From: Actinomycetes bacterium
GTDB lineage: Bacteria > Actinomycetota > Actinomycetes > Actinomycetales > Actinomycetaceae
Direction of reading: 5' to 3'
Length of the DNA: 64,000 nt
Assembly (NCBI GenBank): GCA_023389315.1
Contig: JAEWEQ010000009.1
Location: forward strand, 21,027-85,026
Shown here piece after piece: positions 56,165-64,000 of the stretch (position 1 is its first letter; the number at the start of each line of letters is the position of its first letter). Under the pieces are notes generated by a model. That model did not search any database, was not told the DNA's origin, and was given only the letters and a program-made list of their open reading frames with translations. Both the position numbers and the translations under genes were made by a program.

Positions 56165-58633
56165 ATGACGAACTCACCAACCCGGACCTCAAACCTCCCC
56201 TCGCGCCGAGCCTTCTTAGCCTGGACCGGCCTGGTGGGGGCGTCCACCGCCTTTTTCAGTGCGGTAAGACCGACCCCTGCTAGCGCCGTTGCCTTGCCCA
56301 TGCCAACCGTAGGAGCTCCCTCGAGCCTGGAAGGAACGCAATCAGTATGGTCTGCCTGCACCGTTAACTGCGGTTCACGCTGCCCACTGCGACTGGTGGT
56401 GAAGGAAGGCCAAATCATTCGGGTACTTCCCGAAGATACTGGGGGTGACGACCTCGGCAATCAACAGATCCGCGCCTGTGTGCGCGGACGCTCCATCCGC
56501 CACCGTATCTACAATCCAGACCGCCTGAAGAAACCACTCAAACGAAAGCCCGGTACCAAGCGGGGCGACGGCGAATGGATCGAAGTTTCCTGGGAAGAAG
56601 CCCTCGATGACATCGCTGCCAAGATGAAGGAACTCATCGATAAGTACGGCAATGAATCGATCTACCTTAACTACGGGACCGGAACCTTAGGAGCCACCGT
56701 GGCTCGCTCCTGGCCCCCAGCCCAAACCCCCTTCGCCCGGCTGATGAATCTCATCGGCGGATACCTGAACCACTACTCCGATTACTCAACCTGCCAAATC
56801 ACCGCCGCCTACCCATACCATTACGGTGACAGGGTGGCCTCTAACTCCTTCGATGACGTTAAGAACTCGAAATTGCAGGTAATGTTCGGAAATAATCCGC
56901 TCGAAACTCGCATGTCCGGGGGCGGTGAGACTTTCGTGACGCAAAAGATTAGGCGCGAACACGGGGTCAAGACAATCGTTATCGATCCCCGTTACTCCGA
57001 TACCGCGATTAATCTGGCTGACGAGTGGATTGCGCTGCGCCCAGGAACCGATGCGGCCCTGGTTGCGGGAATGGCGCATGTAATGATTTCTGAGAACCTG
57101 CACGATCAGGCCTTTTTAGACAAGTACTGCGTTGGCTTCGACGAAGCACATATGCCCGAGGGGGCACCCAAACACGCGTCTTACCGCTCCTACATCGAGG
57201 GGAAGGGACCCGATGGGATTGAAAAAACTCCTCAGTGGGCCGCTTCCATAACTGGCGTACCCGCGGCCACCATCACGCGGCTGGCGCGCGAGGTCGCCAG
57301 CGCAAAGCCGTGCGCGATCACCCAAGGCTGGGGGCCGCAGCGGCACGCCAACGGCGAAAACCAAGCGCGAGCGGTATTCACTCTGGCGGCCCTAGTGGGC
57401 CACATCGGTGTCCCGGGGGGCGGCACCGGCGGTCGTGAAGCCTCCTACGGTTTGCCTATGTCCTACCCCTTTAACACTGGCACCGAGAACCCCATCAAAA
57501 CCTCCATATCCGTATTCTCCTGGACCGATGCAGTTGACCACGGGCCAGAGATGACAGCTGAGCGCGACGGTGTGAGAGGGAAAGCCAAGCTCGATGTGCC
57601 GATCAAAATGATCTGGCAGTACGCCGGCAATGCAAATACGAATCAGCATGCTGATCTCAACCGGACGGTGGAGCTGCTGCGCGATGATACCAAAGCGGAG
57701 CTGGTGGTGGTGTCTGATATCCAGATGACCGTCTCTGCCCGTTATGCTGACTACGTCCTACCGGACCTTTCAACCGCGGAACAAGAGGACATTATTCAAG
57801 AAGGCTCCTCCGGCAACATGGGGTACACCATCGTGGCTTCTAAAGCTATCGAACCCCTGTACGAATGTCGCTCAATCTACTGGGTGTGCAGCGAGCTAGC
57901 GCGCCGCTTCGGAGTTGAACAAGCCTTCACCGAGGGCCGCACCCAGGAAGAATGGTGCCGTTTCACCATCGATGAGTCGCGCAAAAATATTCCCGAACTG
58001 CCGACCTACGAGGAACTTAAGGAAATGGGGATCTGGAAGAAGCACGGCGAGTCTGTGATTCCCTTAGCCGATTTCCGCTCCGACCCAGTTAAGAATCCCC
58101 TGCCTACTCCCTCGGGCAAGATTGAGATTTACTCGGCGACCTTGGCACAAATGGCTACGGAGTGGCAGTTCCCATCCGGTAAGGCCGGCGACAAGCTAAC
58201 CGCCCTCCCCGAGCACGTCGACACCTGGGAAGGCGCACTAGAAGCACGCACCAATAAGGACTACCCGTTGCAGTGCATCGGACACCACTACAAGGGGCGC
58301 ACGCACTCTTCCTACGCTAACGTCGACTGGCTGCGCGACGACGCACACCCGCAGATGCTGTGGATCAACTCATTAGATGCCGCGCAGCGCGGAATTGAGA
58401 ACGGCGACATGGTATCGATCTTCAACGACCGCGGGAAGGTTAAAACCCAAGCTCGGGTCACCACCCGCATCGCACCGGGAGTAGTTTCCCTGCCGCAAGG
58501 ATCCTGGTATCAACCTGATAAGGACGGTATCGACATTGGAGGCGCAGTCAACACACTCACCAGCTGGCACCCCTCCCCCTTAGCTAAAGGCAATGCCCAG
58601 CACACCGTCCTCGTTGAAGTGAAGAAAGCCTGA
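56165..58633 (+). CDS. dmsA: DMSO reductase catalytic subunit DmsA (Mo-bisMGD)
   Basis: DmsA reduces dimethyl sulfoxide or related S/N-oxides as terminal electron acceptor outside the membrane. From ATG 56165 (GAGGG upstream) it has 822 residues, the E. coli DmsA size. A Tat signal, SRRAFLAWTGLVGASTAFF, lies at residues 13-31. The [4Fe-4S] site is CTVNCGSRC plus IRACVRGRS (Cys65, 69, 73, 105). The molybdenum ligand is probably Ser208 in DYST. The C-terminal cofactor-binding segment HHYKGRTHSSYANVDWLRDD supports DmsA within the DMSO-reductase family. The actual substrate cannot be set from sequence. Confidence 0.95.
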   Translation: MTNSPTRTSNLPSRRAFLAWTGLVGASTAFFSAVRPTPASAVALPMPTVGAPSSLEGTQSVWSACTVNCGSRCPLRLVVKEGQIIRVLPEDTGGDDLGNQQIRACVRGRSIRHRIYNPDRLKKPLKRKPGTKRGDGEWIEVSWEEALDDIAAKMKELIDKYGNESIYLNYGTGTLGATVARSWPPAQTPFARLMNLIGGYLNHYSDYSTCQITAAYPYHYGDRVASNSFDDVKNSKLQVMFGNNPLETRMSGGGETFVTQKIRREHGVKTIVIDPRYSDTAINLADEWIALRPGTDAALVAGMAHVMISENLHDQAFLDKYCVGFDEAHMPEGAPKHASYRSYIEGKGPDGIEKTPQWAASITGVPAATITRLAREVASAKPCAITQGWGPQRHANGENQARAVFTLAALVGHIGVPGGGTGGREASYGLPMSYPFNTGTENPIKTSISVFSWTDAVDHGPEMTAERDGVRGKAKLDVPIKMIWQYAGNANTNQHADLNRTVELLRDDTKAELVVVSDIQMTVSARYADYVLPDLSTAEQEDIIQEGSSGNMGYTIVASKAIEPLYECRSIYWVCSELARRFGVEQAFTEGRTQEEWCRFTIDESRKNIPELPTYEELKEMGIWKKHGESVIPLADFRSDPVKNPLPTPSGKIEIYSATLAQMATEWQFPSGKAGDKLTALPEHVDTWEGALEARTNKDYPLQCIGHHYKGRTHSSYANVDWLRDDAHPQMLWINSLDAAQRGIENGDMVSIFNDRGKVKTQARVTTRIAPGVVSLPQGSWYQPDKDGIDIGGAVNTLTSWHPSPLAKGNAQHTVLVEVKKA

Positions 58634-58643
58634 GGAATAAACG

Positions 58644-59261
58644 ATGAGCAAACAACTTGGTTTCTACTTCAACCAGGAACTATGTAACGGTTGTAAAGCT
58701 TGCCAGATTGCCTGCAAAGACAAGCACGACACCCCGATCGGGGTGAACTGGCGCCGCGTGGTCGAATACACCGGCGGATCGTGGAGTGTGAATGGTGACA
58801 CCTTCACCCCGAAGGTATTTAGCTACTACACCTCAATCTCTTGTAACCACTGCGAGAACCCAATCTGCGTGCAAGTGTGCCCCACCACCGCCATGCACCA
58901 AGACGAGGACGGAGTGGTGAGCGTCGATCCTGGTAAATGCGTGGGTTGCCGCTACTGCGAATGGGCCTGCCCGTACTCGGCACCCCAGTTCAACGTGGAG
59001 CTCGGCCATATGACTAAATGCGACCTGTGCCGAGACTACCGTGCAGACGGACTGGAGCCTGCCTGCGTCGACGCCTGCCCCTCGCGGGCGCTTGACTGGG
59101 GACCGATCGGGGAACTTCGCGAAAAATACGGCAACGTGGATGCAATCGCCCCGCTACCCGACCCGACCATAACCCACCCCCACCTGGTGCTCACCCCTCA
59201 CCGCGACGCTCAGCCGTGGAACGCCGGCAGCGGCGAGATCGTGAACCGAGAGGAAGTCTAA
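58644..59261 (+). CDS. dmsB: DMSO reductase iron-sulfur subunit DmsB
   Basis: DmsB carries four [4Fe-4S] clusters that pass electrons from the membrane anchor to DmsA. The 205-residue protein shows the cysteine groups CNGCKACQIACKD, CNHCENPICVQVCP, CVGCRYCEWACPYSAPQ and CDLCRDYRADG followed by CVDACPSRA. It starts 10 bases after dmsA, with AGGAA upstream of ATG 58644, and ends 1 base before dmsC. An octamer is at 58904. Confidence 0.97.
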   Translation: MSKQLGFYFNQELCNGCKACQIACKDKHDTPIGVNWRRVVEYTGGSWSVNGDTFTPKVFSYYTSISCNHCENPICVQVCPTTAMHQDEDGVVSVDPGKCVGCRYCEWACPYSAPQFNVELGHMTKCDLCRDYRADGLEPACVDACPSRALDWGPIGELREKYGNVDAIAPLPDPTITHPHLVLTPHRDAQPWNAGSGEIVNREEV

Positions 59262-59262
59262 G

Positions 59263-60207
59263 ATGTACTGGCATGAATGGCCACTAGCCGTATTCACCAT
59301 CCTCGGCCAGATGGCAGTGGGAGCCTTCCTGGCTTTGGGCTTTATAAACGTCCTAGGGCGGCGCCGCTACCGCCCCGAAACTATTGATCGGGTGGGCGAC
59401 CCGGCCCTGTACGCCATCGGCCCGGTGATGGTAGCCGCATTAGTGGCATCCATCTTCCACCTGGGCAACCCTCTGAATGCACCCAACGCACTGCGGCATG
59501 TCGCCTCCTCCTGGCTCTCACGCGAAATCGTTTTCGGAGCGGCCTTTGCCGCCCTCGGTTTCGCCTTCGCCGCCGTGCTGTGGCTGCGCTGGCTCAATCA
59601 CACCCTGCGCACCGCCCTCGCGGTGATAACCGCCTTGGTTGGGCTGGTTTTCATCTGGGTAATGGCCAACGTTTACATGCTCCCCACGGTTCCGGCGTGG
59701 AATCACTGGACCACTCCAGCTCAGTTCTTCCTGTCAGCGGTGATTATGGGAGCGATGGCGATCGCGGTGGCCTTTACCTCCTACCCGCTGATTGCCCAGC
59801 GCTGGCCGGGCCTGGATAGTTGGGTGCGCGGGCGCGGAAAAGACCGTAAGGTCGAAGATGACCCCGAAGTTGAGCAGTTCGCCCGAGCTATCCTTCGCTT
59901 CATCGGCATTGTGGTTATCACGGCCATCGCCTTACAACTGATCGTGATGATCATGTCCATGATGCGCGGCCAGACCTCTGCCAACCCACCCGCGGTGGCA
60001 TTCCCCATGGGATGGTTCATACTCCGACTGGTGTTGCTTACCCTGGGGGCAGCCATCATGGGGATATATATCTCCAGTGCCGCACCGCGCCAGCGCACCT
60101 TCTCACATCTTTGGATGTTGGCCACCAGCAGTTTCGTGTTGGTCACCGTATCGGAGCTGATTGGCCGTTTCATTTTCTACGGCACTATGAATCGGATCGG
60201 AATCTAG
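59263..60207 (+). CDS. dmsC: DMSO reductase membrane anchor subunit DmsC
   Basis: DmsC oxidises menaquinol and anchors DmsAB. The 314-residue protein has eight likely transmembrane segments, matching E. coli DmsC, with MYWHEWPLAVFTILGQMAVG at the start and conserved SIFHLGNPLNAPNALRH, a quinone-site-type segment. It lies 1 base after dmsB and 21 bases before the chaperone gene. Confidence 0.94.
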   Translation: MYWHEWPLAVFTILGQMAVGAFLALGFINVLGRRRYRPETIDRVGDPALYAIGPVMVAALVASIFHLGNPLNAPNALRHVASSWLSREIVFGAAFAALGFAFAAVLWLRWLNHTLRTALAVITALVGLVFIWVMANVYMLPTVPAWNHWTTPAQFFLSAVIMGAMAIAVAFTSYPLIAQRWPGLDSWVRGRGKDRKVEDDPEVEQFARAILRFIGIVVITAIALQLIVMIMSMMRGQTSANPPAVAFPMGWFILRLVLLTLGAAIMGIYISSAAPRQRTFSHLWMLATSSFVLVTVSELIGRFIFYGTMNRIGI

Positions 60208-60228
60208 CTCCCACCTACACTGGCTACT

Positions 60229-60900
60229 ATGAACTCTGTTTACGACCCCTCCGCTGGCGCAGACGCGGCGGCGCAGGCAGAAATGGCGCTGCGCCTGTCC
60301 ACCGCCTGCCGAATCCTGGCGACCGCCTTATTGGATCCCATCGGAGCCCAGTTAGCGAAGCACTTCGCCACCCACGATTTAGTTACCCAGTGGCCCCTCA
60401 CCGACGCCTCCAGCAAACACGGTGTGGAAGTGCTCATCAAAGCGATGGATGAAGGCCGGGGACCAGGCAGCGAAGAAGCGATCAAGCGTGACCATCTGTA
60501 CCTATTCGGCGATGCGGGCAAACCCTTGGCCTGCCCTTACGAGTCGCCCTATGTCGGTCGCGATGGTTTGGTTTTCGACGAAGCCACCTTCCAAGTCCGC
60601 GCCTGGTACCGAAAATACGGGTTCCAAATTGAAGCGCTCAACCGCGAGCCCGACGACCATTTAGGGTATGAACTAGCTTTCGCGGCGATCCTGACAGAGT
60701 TGATAAGCCAAAATCCGCAAGCAGCTGAGGTTTGGGACGATCTGGCCGATTTCACGCGCAACCACCTGAGCGTTTTCGGCTACGCAGTAGCAGAAGGGAT
60801 CGCGACTCACGCGAACACCGATTTCTACCGCGCGTGCGCTCACTTCCTCACCGGCGCGTTGGATACGTTGCGAAACTTCACCTGCAACGAACGGAACTAA
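60229..60900 (+). CDS. TorD/DmsD family molybdoenzyme chaperone
   Basis: Such chaperones bind the Tat signal and apo-form of DMSO-reductase-type enzymes and help cofactor insertion. The 223-residue all-helical protein contains the family motif EPDDHLGYELAFAAILTEL and PYESPYVGRDGLVFDEAT. It follows dmsC by 21 bases and precedes moaC, so it fits the role of DmsA-specific chaperone. Confidence 0.9.
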   Translation: MNSVYDPSAGADAAAQAEMALRLSTACRILATALLDPIGAQLAKHFATHDLVTQWPLTDASSKHGVEVLIKAMDEGRGPGSEEAIKRDHLYLFGDAGKPLACPYESPYVGRDGLVFDEATFQVRAWYRKYGFQIEALNREPDDHLGYELAFAAILTELISQNPQAAEVWDDLADFTRNHLSVFGYAVAEGIATHANTDFYRACAHFLTGALDTLRNFTCNERN

Positions 60901-60930
60901 CCTGGCCACTGACTCAAACTAGGGGACGAA

Positions 60931-61410
60931 ATGGAAAAGTTAACTCACTTAACCGCCAAGGGTGAGGCACATATGGTTGACGTGACGGCTAAGCAGCCGA
61001 CCGTGCGTGAAGCTAGTGCCCAGGCGGAAATCTCCTGCTCGCCGTCCACCATTGAGCTAATCCGCTCAGGCGAGGCGCCCAAAGGTGATGTTTTAGCGGT
61101 GACGCGGGTGGCCGGTATAGCCGCCACCAAACAAGTCCCCGCTCTCCTCCCCTTAGCGCACGTGATTGGTGTCCATGGCGCACAGGTGGACATTGAACTG
61201 CTTTCCGACCGCGTCGTTATCACTACCGTAGTTCGCACCGCTGACCGCACCGGCGTGGAGATGGAAGCGCTCACCGCCGCAACAGTGGCGGCGTTAGCGT
61301 TCGTCGATATGGTCAAGGGCGTGGACCGATCGGTAATGATTGAGCGTGCCTTTATAACTGCGAAGTCCGGCGGACGCTCAGGGGATTGGGCCAGGCCTAC
61401 CTCGCAGTAG
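60931..61410 (+). CDS. moaC: Cyclic pyranopterin monophosphate synthase MoaC
   Basis: MoaC makes cyclic pyranopterin monophosphate from the MoaA product. The 159-residue protein has the usual N-terminus (MEKLTHLTAKGEAHMVDV), the His of LLPLAHVIGV and the GVEMEALTAATVAALAFVD-MVKGVD helix with the catalytic Lys and Asp. It differs from most in reading LAHV where others have LCHP; the His is kept. The Lys-rich end AKSGGRSGDWARP is typical. It lies 30 bases after the chaperone gene, so probably in the dms operon. A weak imperfect hairpin at 61419-61438 follows, before the convergent mog gene. Confidence 0.92.
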   Translation: MEKLTHLTAKGEAHMVDVTAKQPTVREASAQAEISCSPSTIELIRSGEAPKGDVLAVTRVAGIAATKQVPALLPLAHVIGVHGAQVDIELLSDRVVITTVVRTADRTGVEMEALTAATVAALAFVDMVKGVDRSVMIERAFITAKSGGRSGDWARPTSQ

Positions 61411-61449
61411 CATCGTTGGGCGGCACGTCGTGTCGCCGGCGGCTGTCTA

Positions 61450-61950
61450 CTAGTGGTCCCCGCCTCGAAGCTGATCCACCAGGTGGGGAGCTAAAGTAGC
61501 CAAATAACCTACCCACTCGCGCACAGCGTTCGTCGAACCGGGCGCGTTCGCCACTATTGCGCGGCACCCCTCAACCGTTGCGACGCCCACGATTCCGCGT
61601 GACAGTGCGGCTGCGGAAGTGGACTTACTCCCTAATCGGCGCAGTTCTTCCGCGAGGCCAGGTATTTCGTAATCAAGTAGTGGCCTGGTCGCCTCCACGG
61701 TCACGTCCCGCGGAGCGATCCCCGTGCCCCCGGTCGTCATCACAATTTCAGCTCCGGCAACAATCGAAACCTCGATGGCCTCAGCAATCGCTGCCGCTTC
61801 ATCTGGAACCACCCGCAAGGGGAGCATCTGGGCAGCATGCTGCTGCCATAGGCTAACCGCCAGCGGTCCGGATCGATCCTGGTACTCGCCGCGAAACGCC
61901 CGGTCCGATACCGTCACCACCGCCACCCTGAAGGCGTTTTTTTCGACCAA
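61450..61950 (-). CDS. mog: Molybdopterin adenylyltransferase MogA/MoaB type
   Basis: This enzyme adenylates molybdopterin before molybdenum insertion. The 166-residue protein shows VVTVSDRAFRGEYQDRSGP, the MTTGGTGIAPRDVTVEAT substrate-binding loop, and the PLLDYEIPGLAEELR and GVATVEGCRAIVANAPGSTNA segments. It is convergent with moaC and divergent from moeB. Confidence 0.94.
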   Translation of the reverse strand: MVEKNAFRVAVVTVSDRAFRGEYQDRSGPLAVSLWQQHAAQMLPLRVVPDEAAAIAEAIEVSIVAGAEIVMTTGGTGIAPRDVTVEATRPLLDYEIPGLAEELRRLGSKSTSAAALSRGIVGVATVEGCRAIVANAPGSTNAVREWVGYLATLAPHLVDQLRGGDH

Positions 61951-61987
61951 CTGGCTTCCCCTGTCTCGACCGGAAGTTGGAACGCGC

Positions 61988-62003
61988 CTGATACCCGTAT
62001 CAG
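61988..62003. promoter_or_regulatory. Near-perfect palindrome between mog and moeB
   Basis: CTGATAC-CC-GTATCAG: 7-bp arms with a 2-bp spacer, in the 90-bp divergent gap. It is a good candidate operator for control of both directions. An octamer CGTCCTCG lies 7 bases further (62011-62018). Confidence 0.55.
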
Positions 62004-62010
62004 CTAGGCC

Positions 62011-62018
62011 CGTCCTCG
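62011..62018 (-). repeat. CGAGGACG octamer, non-coding copy (minus)
   Basis: Form CCGTCCTCGC on the + strand, in the mog-moeB gap, 22 bp before the moeB start. Confidence 0.7.
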
Positions 62019-62040
62019 CTAATGAGCTAACGTTTTAAGC

Positions 62041-62763
62041 ATGACTGCGAAGCGTTACGAACGCAATATGGCACTACCACAGCTGGGTGCGCAGGGACAG
62101 GAACGTTTAAGTCAAGCACAGGTTTGCGTGGTTGGAGCAGGTGGTCTAGGTTCTCCCCTGCTCGCCTACTTGGCGGCTGCAGGAGTGGGAACTTTGCATG
62201 TTGCAGACGCCGACATAGTGGAGGAATCCAACCTAAACCGACAGATTTTGCATCCGACCACTCGCCTGGGCAAGTCCAAAGCCCAGTCCGCCGTGCGAAC
62301 CTTGGAAGCCCTCAACCCTAACCTCAAACTCCAATCACACAGTGTTTGGATTGACCACGGTAACTGCGCAAGCCTCCTTGAGGGGGCGGACCTGGTGGTG
62401 GACGCCAGTGATAACTTCGCCACCAAGTATCTGCTGGCTGATTACGCCAAAGAAACTGCCACAAATCTGGTATGGGGAACCATTGTCGGTTTACATGCGC
62501 AAGTCGGCAGTTACTTACCTAGCTACCTCACGCCACCGGGAGTTACCTTGCCAGACCTGTTCCCCACCCCAACTGCTGCCGAGCAGCCGAACGCCGAAGG
62601 TGTTCTAGGTGCTGCTTGTGGTGTCGCTGGATCTCTGATGGCATCCCTGGCGATTGGGGTATTAAGCGGAGGTTGGTTACCGGAAGGCTGCGCGGTGACT
62701 TTAGTTGATGTGCAAAGTCTTAGCGTGCGTTCCCTAAATCTTGGCTGCCAGCCCAAGGCGTAG
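62041..62763 (+). CDS. moeB: ThiF/MoeB-type adenylyltransferase, zinc cysteines missing
   Basis: MoeB activates the MoaD C-terminus with ATP. The 240-residue protein has the N-terminal YERNMALPQLGAQGQ, the Rossmann ATP site CVVGAGGLGSPLLAYLAAAG, the catalytic Arg/Asn in ESNLNRQILH and DASDNFATKYLL. No C-terminal rhodanese is present. Most MoeB proteins bind zinc with two Cys-x2-Cys pairs; here the first place reads PGVTLPDLFPTP and the C-terminus has one Cys (NLGCQPKA), so the structural zinc is probably absent. It starts at ATG 62041, 10 bases before moeA. Confidence 0.9.
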   Translation: MTAKRYERNMALPQLGAQGQERLSQAQVCVVGAGGLGSPLLAYLAAAGVGTLHVADADIVEESNLNRQILHPTTRLGKSKAQSAVRTLEALNPNLKLQSHSVWIDHGNCASLLEGADLVVDASDNFATKYLLADYAKETATNLVWGTIVGLHAQVGSYLPSYLTPPGVTLPDLFPTPTAAEQPNAEGVLGAACGVAGSLMASLAIGVLSGGWLPEGCAVTLVDVQSLSVRSLNLGCQPKA

Positions 62764-62773
62764 AGTGGGTAAC

Positions 62774-64000
62774 ATGCTCGGAATTGATGAATATGTGTCT
62801 TTAATATGTGACGACGTCACTGCCATCCCCAGCCTCAAACGGCCAACCAACGAGACGTTGGGGGATGTTCTGGCCAATGACTTATATGCGCGATACCCGG
62901 TGCCACCGTTCGATAACTCAGCTATGGATGGATTCGCCCTCAGATCATCCGATACGAACACGGATACCGACACCGTGGAATTACCGGTGGTGCGAGACAT
63001 TGCGGCCGGCCCCACTTCGAATGAGCCGGTGACGCCAGGCTGCGCGGTACGCATCATGACCGGCGCTGCCGTGCCACCGGGAGTGGACACCGTGGTACCG
63101 GTCGAAGACACCGACTCCTCGCCCGGCGTTATCCAGTGCCCCGAGTCCGTGCGCGTCCCCTCGGGGCTGCAAGCAGGTCGCCATATTCGTCACCGGGGTG
63201 AAGATGTAGCGCAGGGGCAACTGGTGGCGAACAAGGGCGTGACCATCACCCCCGCACTCATTTCCGCGGCGCTGTCAGTGGGGCATGGCCAGTTAGAAGT
63301 CAGGCGCCGCGTGAAGGTTGCCATTATCTCCACTGGTGATGAACTGCGAGGTCCTGAAGAGGAACTGGTTTTCGGCACCATCCCCGATTCCAACTCTGCG
63401 CTGTTAGCGGCACTAGTTAGCGAGGCGGGCGCGCAAGTGCAGGTAGTTGGGCGCTGTCATGATGACCCTGCCGCGGTGGCCGACTTTCTAACGCAGGCAG
63501 CCGGAGCCGATCTGTTGCTTTCTAGCGGCGGTGTTTCCGCAGGGGCTTTCGATGTGATGAAGTCCTTTGGGCGCGAGCACGGTTTGAGCTTCCACAAGGT
63601 GGCCATGCAGCCTGGCAAGCCGCAGGGCTTTGGCTCGCTGTGCGCGGGTGAGAATCAAATGAAAGTCTTGATGCTGCCGGGTAACCCGGTCAGCGTCTTC
63701 GTATCTTTCCACCTTCTGGTAAAACCTGTTTTAGACATCTTGGCAGGACGCGCCAAGCAATGGACTCCGCTGTCTGAGCGCCTCATTCCAGCTCATGCAG
63801 GCATGCAGTGGAAGGCCGCTGGCAAGCGCACGCAGATTATGCCAGCGAAGGTCGAGCTTCGGGCAGATGGCCTATATGTTTACCCGGTACACCCTCTGGG
63901 TTCAGGTTCGCATTTGGTGGCCAGTCTTCACCATGCGCAGGCTTTGGCGGTCGTTCCCGCCGGGGTGGAGATGGTAGCCGAAGGGGATGCCATTTCGGTA
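62774..64000 (+). CDS. moeA: Molybdopterin molybdenumtransferase MoeA (3' end outside window)
   Basis: MoeA inserts molybdate into adenylated molybdopterin. The 409 visible codons form an uninterrupted frame from ATG 62774 (GAGTGGG upstream) to the window end, so the gene is cut at the 3' side. The MoeA motifs PPFDNSAMDGFAL, RIMTGAAVPPGVDTVVPVED, RHRGEDV, AIISTGDEL, IPDSNS, SSGGVSAGAFDVMK, VAMQPGKPQGFGSL and MLPGNPVSVFVSF are all present. The typical length is ~400-420, so only a few C-terminal residues are missing. Confidence 0.96.
   Translation, partial: MLGIDEYVSLICDDVTAIPSLKRPTNETLGDVLANDLYARYPVPPFDNSAMDGFALRSSDTNTDTDTVELPVVRDIAAGPTSNEPVTPGCAVRIMTGAAVPPGVDTVVPVEDTDSSPGVIQCPESVRVPSGLQAGRHIRHRGEDVAQGQLVANKGVTITPALISAALSVGHGQLEVRRRVKVAIISTGDELRGPEEELVFGTIPDSNSALLAALVSEAGAQVQVVGRCHDDPAAVADFLTQAAGADLLLSSGGVSAGAFDVMKSFGREHGLSFHKVAMQPGKPQGFGSLCAGENQMKVLMLPGNPVSVFVSFHLLVKPVLDILAGRAKQWTPLSERLIPAHAGMQWKAAGKRTQIMPAKVELRADGLYVYPVHPLGSGSHLVASLHHAQALAVVPAGVEMVAEGDAISV

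Overview
This 64 kb window is a chromosomal segment of a high-G+C Gram-positive bacterium (Actinomycetota). The gene order fits the order Actinomycetales, most likely an Actinomycetaceae-like organism. The evidence is the GlgE-type glucan pathway, NucS instead of a MutS-type repair gene, a fused E1/E2 2-oxoglutarate decarboxylase (Kgd), a DivIVA-type coiled-coil protein, a DUF2550 gene after atpC, and the block argS-lysA-hom-thrB-rho-prfA-prmC-tsaC-wecA-atpBEFHAGDC. The species cannot be named from sequence alone. No integrase, transposase, phage gene or CRISPR array was seen. REGION 1 (1-9.8 kb, + strand): the 3' part of a DUF2207 membrane protein, then glgE, treS, pep2 and glgB. Together they convert trehalose to maltose, maltose to maltose-1-phosphate, then to linear and branched alpha-glucan. 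REGION 2 (9.8-13.6 kb): a divergent pair of loci that look connected to the cell wall. One is an alanine/ornithine-racemase-like PLP protein (-). The other is a MurT-GatD-like pair (+) in which the GatD partner has lost its glutaminase cysteine and histidine. REGION 3 (13.6-21.5 kb): a YbbN-like thioredoxin/TPR protein, a lipoprotein, a membrane protein, a DivIVA-like protein, a degenerate alpha/beta-hydrolase-like protein, a small zinc-finger protein, nagA and nucS. REGION 4 (21.5-43.4 kb, almost all -): DUF2550, the eight-subunit F-type ATP synthase operon with an AtpI-like gene, wecA, tsaC, prmC, prfA, rho, thrB, hom, lysA, argS and rpiB. It is interrupted only by a + strand DUF1684 gene sitting where rpmE lies in mycobacteria, next to a 17-bp minisatellite. 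REGION 5 (43.4-53.4 kb): a decayed surface-protein gene, tRNA-Arg(CCG), a glycerophosphodiesterase, an M23 peptidase, two overlapping CNNM/CorC-type membrane proteins, kgd, and an SGNH-hydrolase-like protein without the usual catalytic residues. REGION 6 (53.4-64 kb): a molybdenum-cofactor plus DMSO-reductase locus, comprising moaA-moaD, moaE-DUF6457, dmsABC, a TorD-like chaperone, moaC, mog, moeB and the start of moeA, which is cut by the window end. These genes make the cofactor and the Tat-exported enzyme that uses it for anaerobic respiration. The most unusual whole-window signal is the octamer CGAGGACG (often extended to ACGAGGACGT). I counted 44 copies by eye, 21 on + and 23 on -, where about 3 to 4 would be expected by chance. 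Copies occur inside a terminator stem as a facing pair, beside other terminators, and in lineage-specific insertions within proteins. This distribution resembles DNA uptake sequences of Neisseria and Pasteurellaceae, which to my knowledge have no counterpart described in Actinomycetota.
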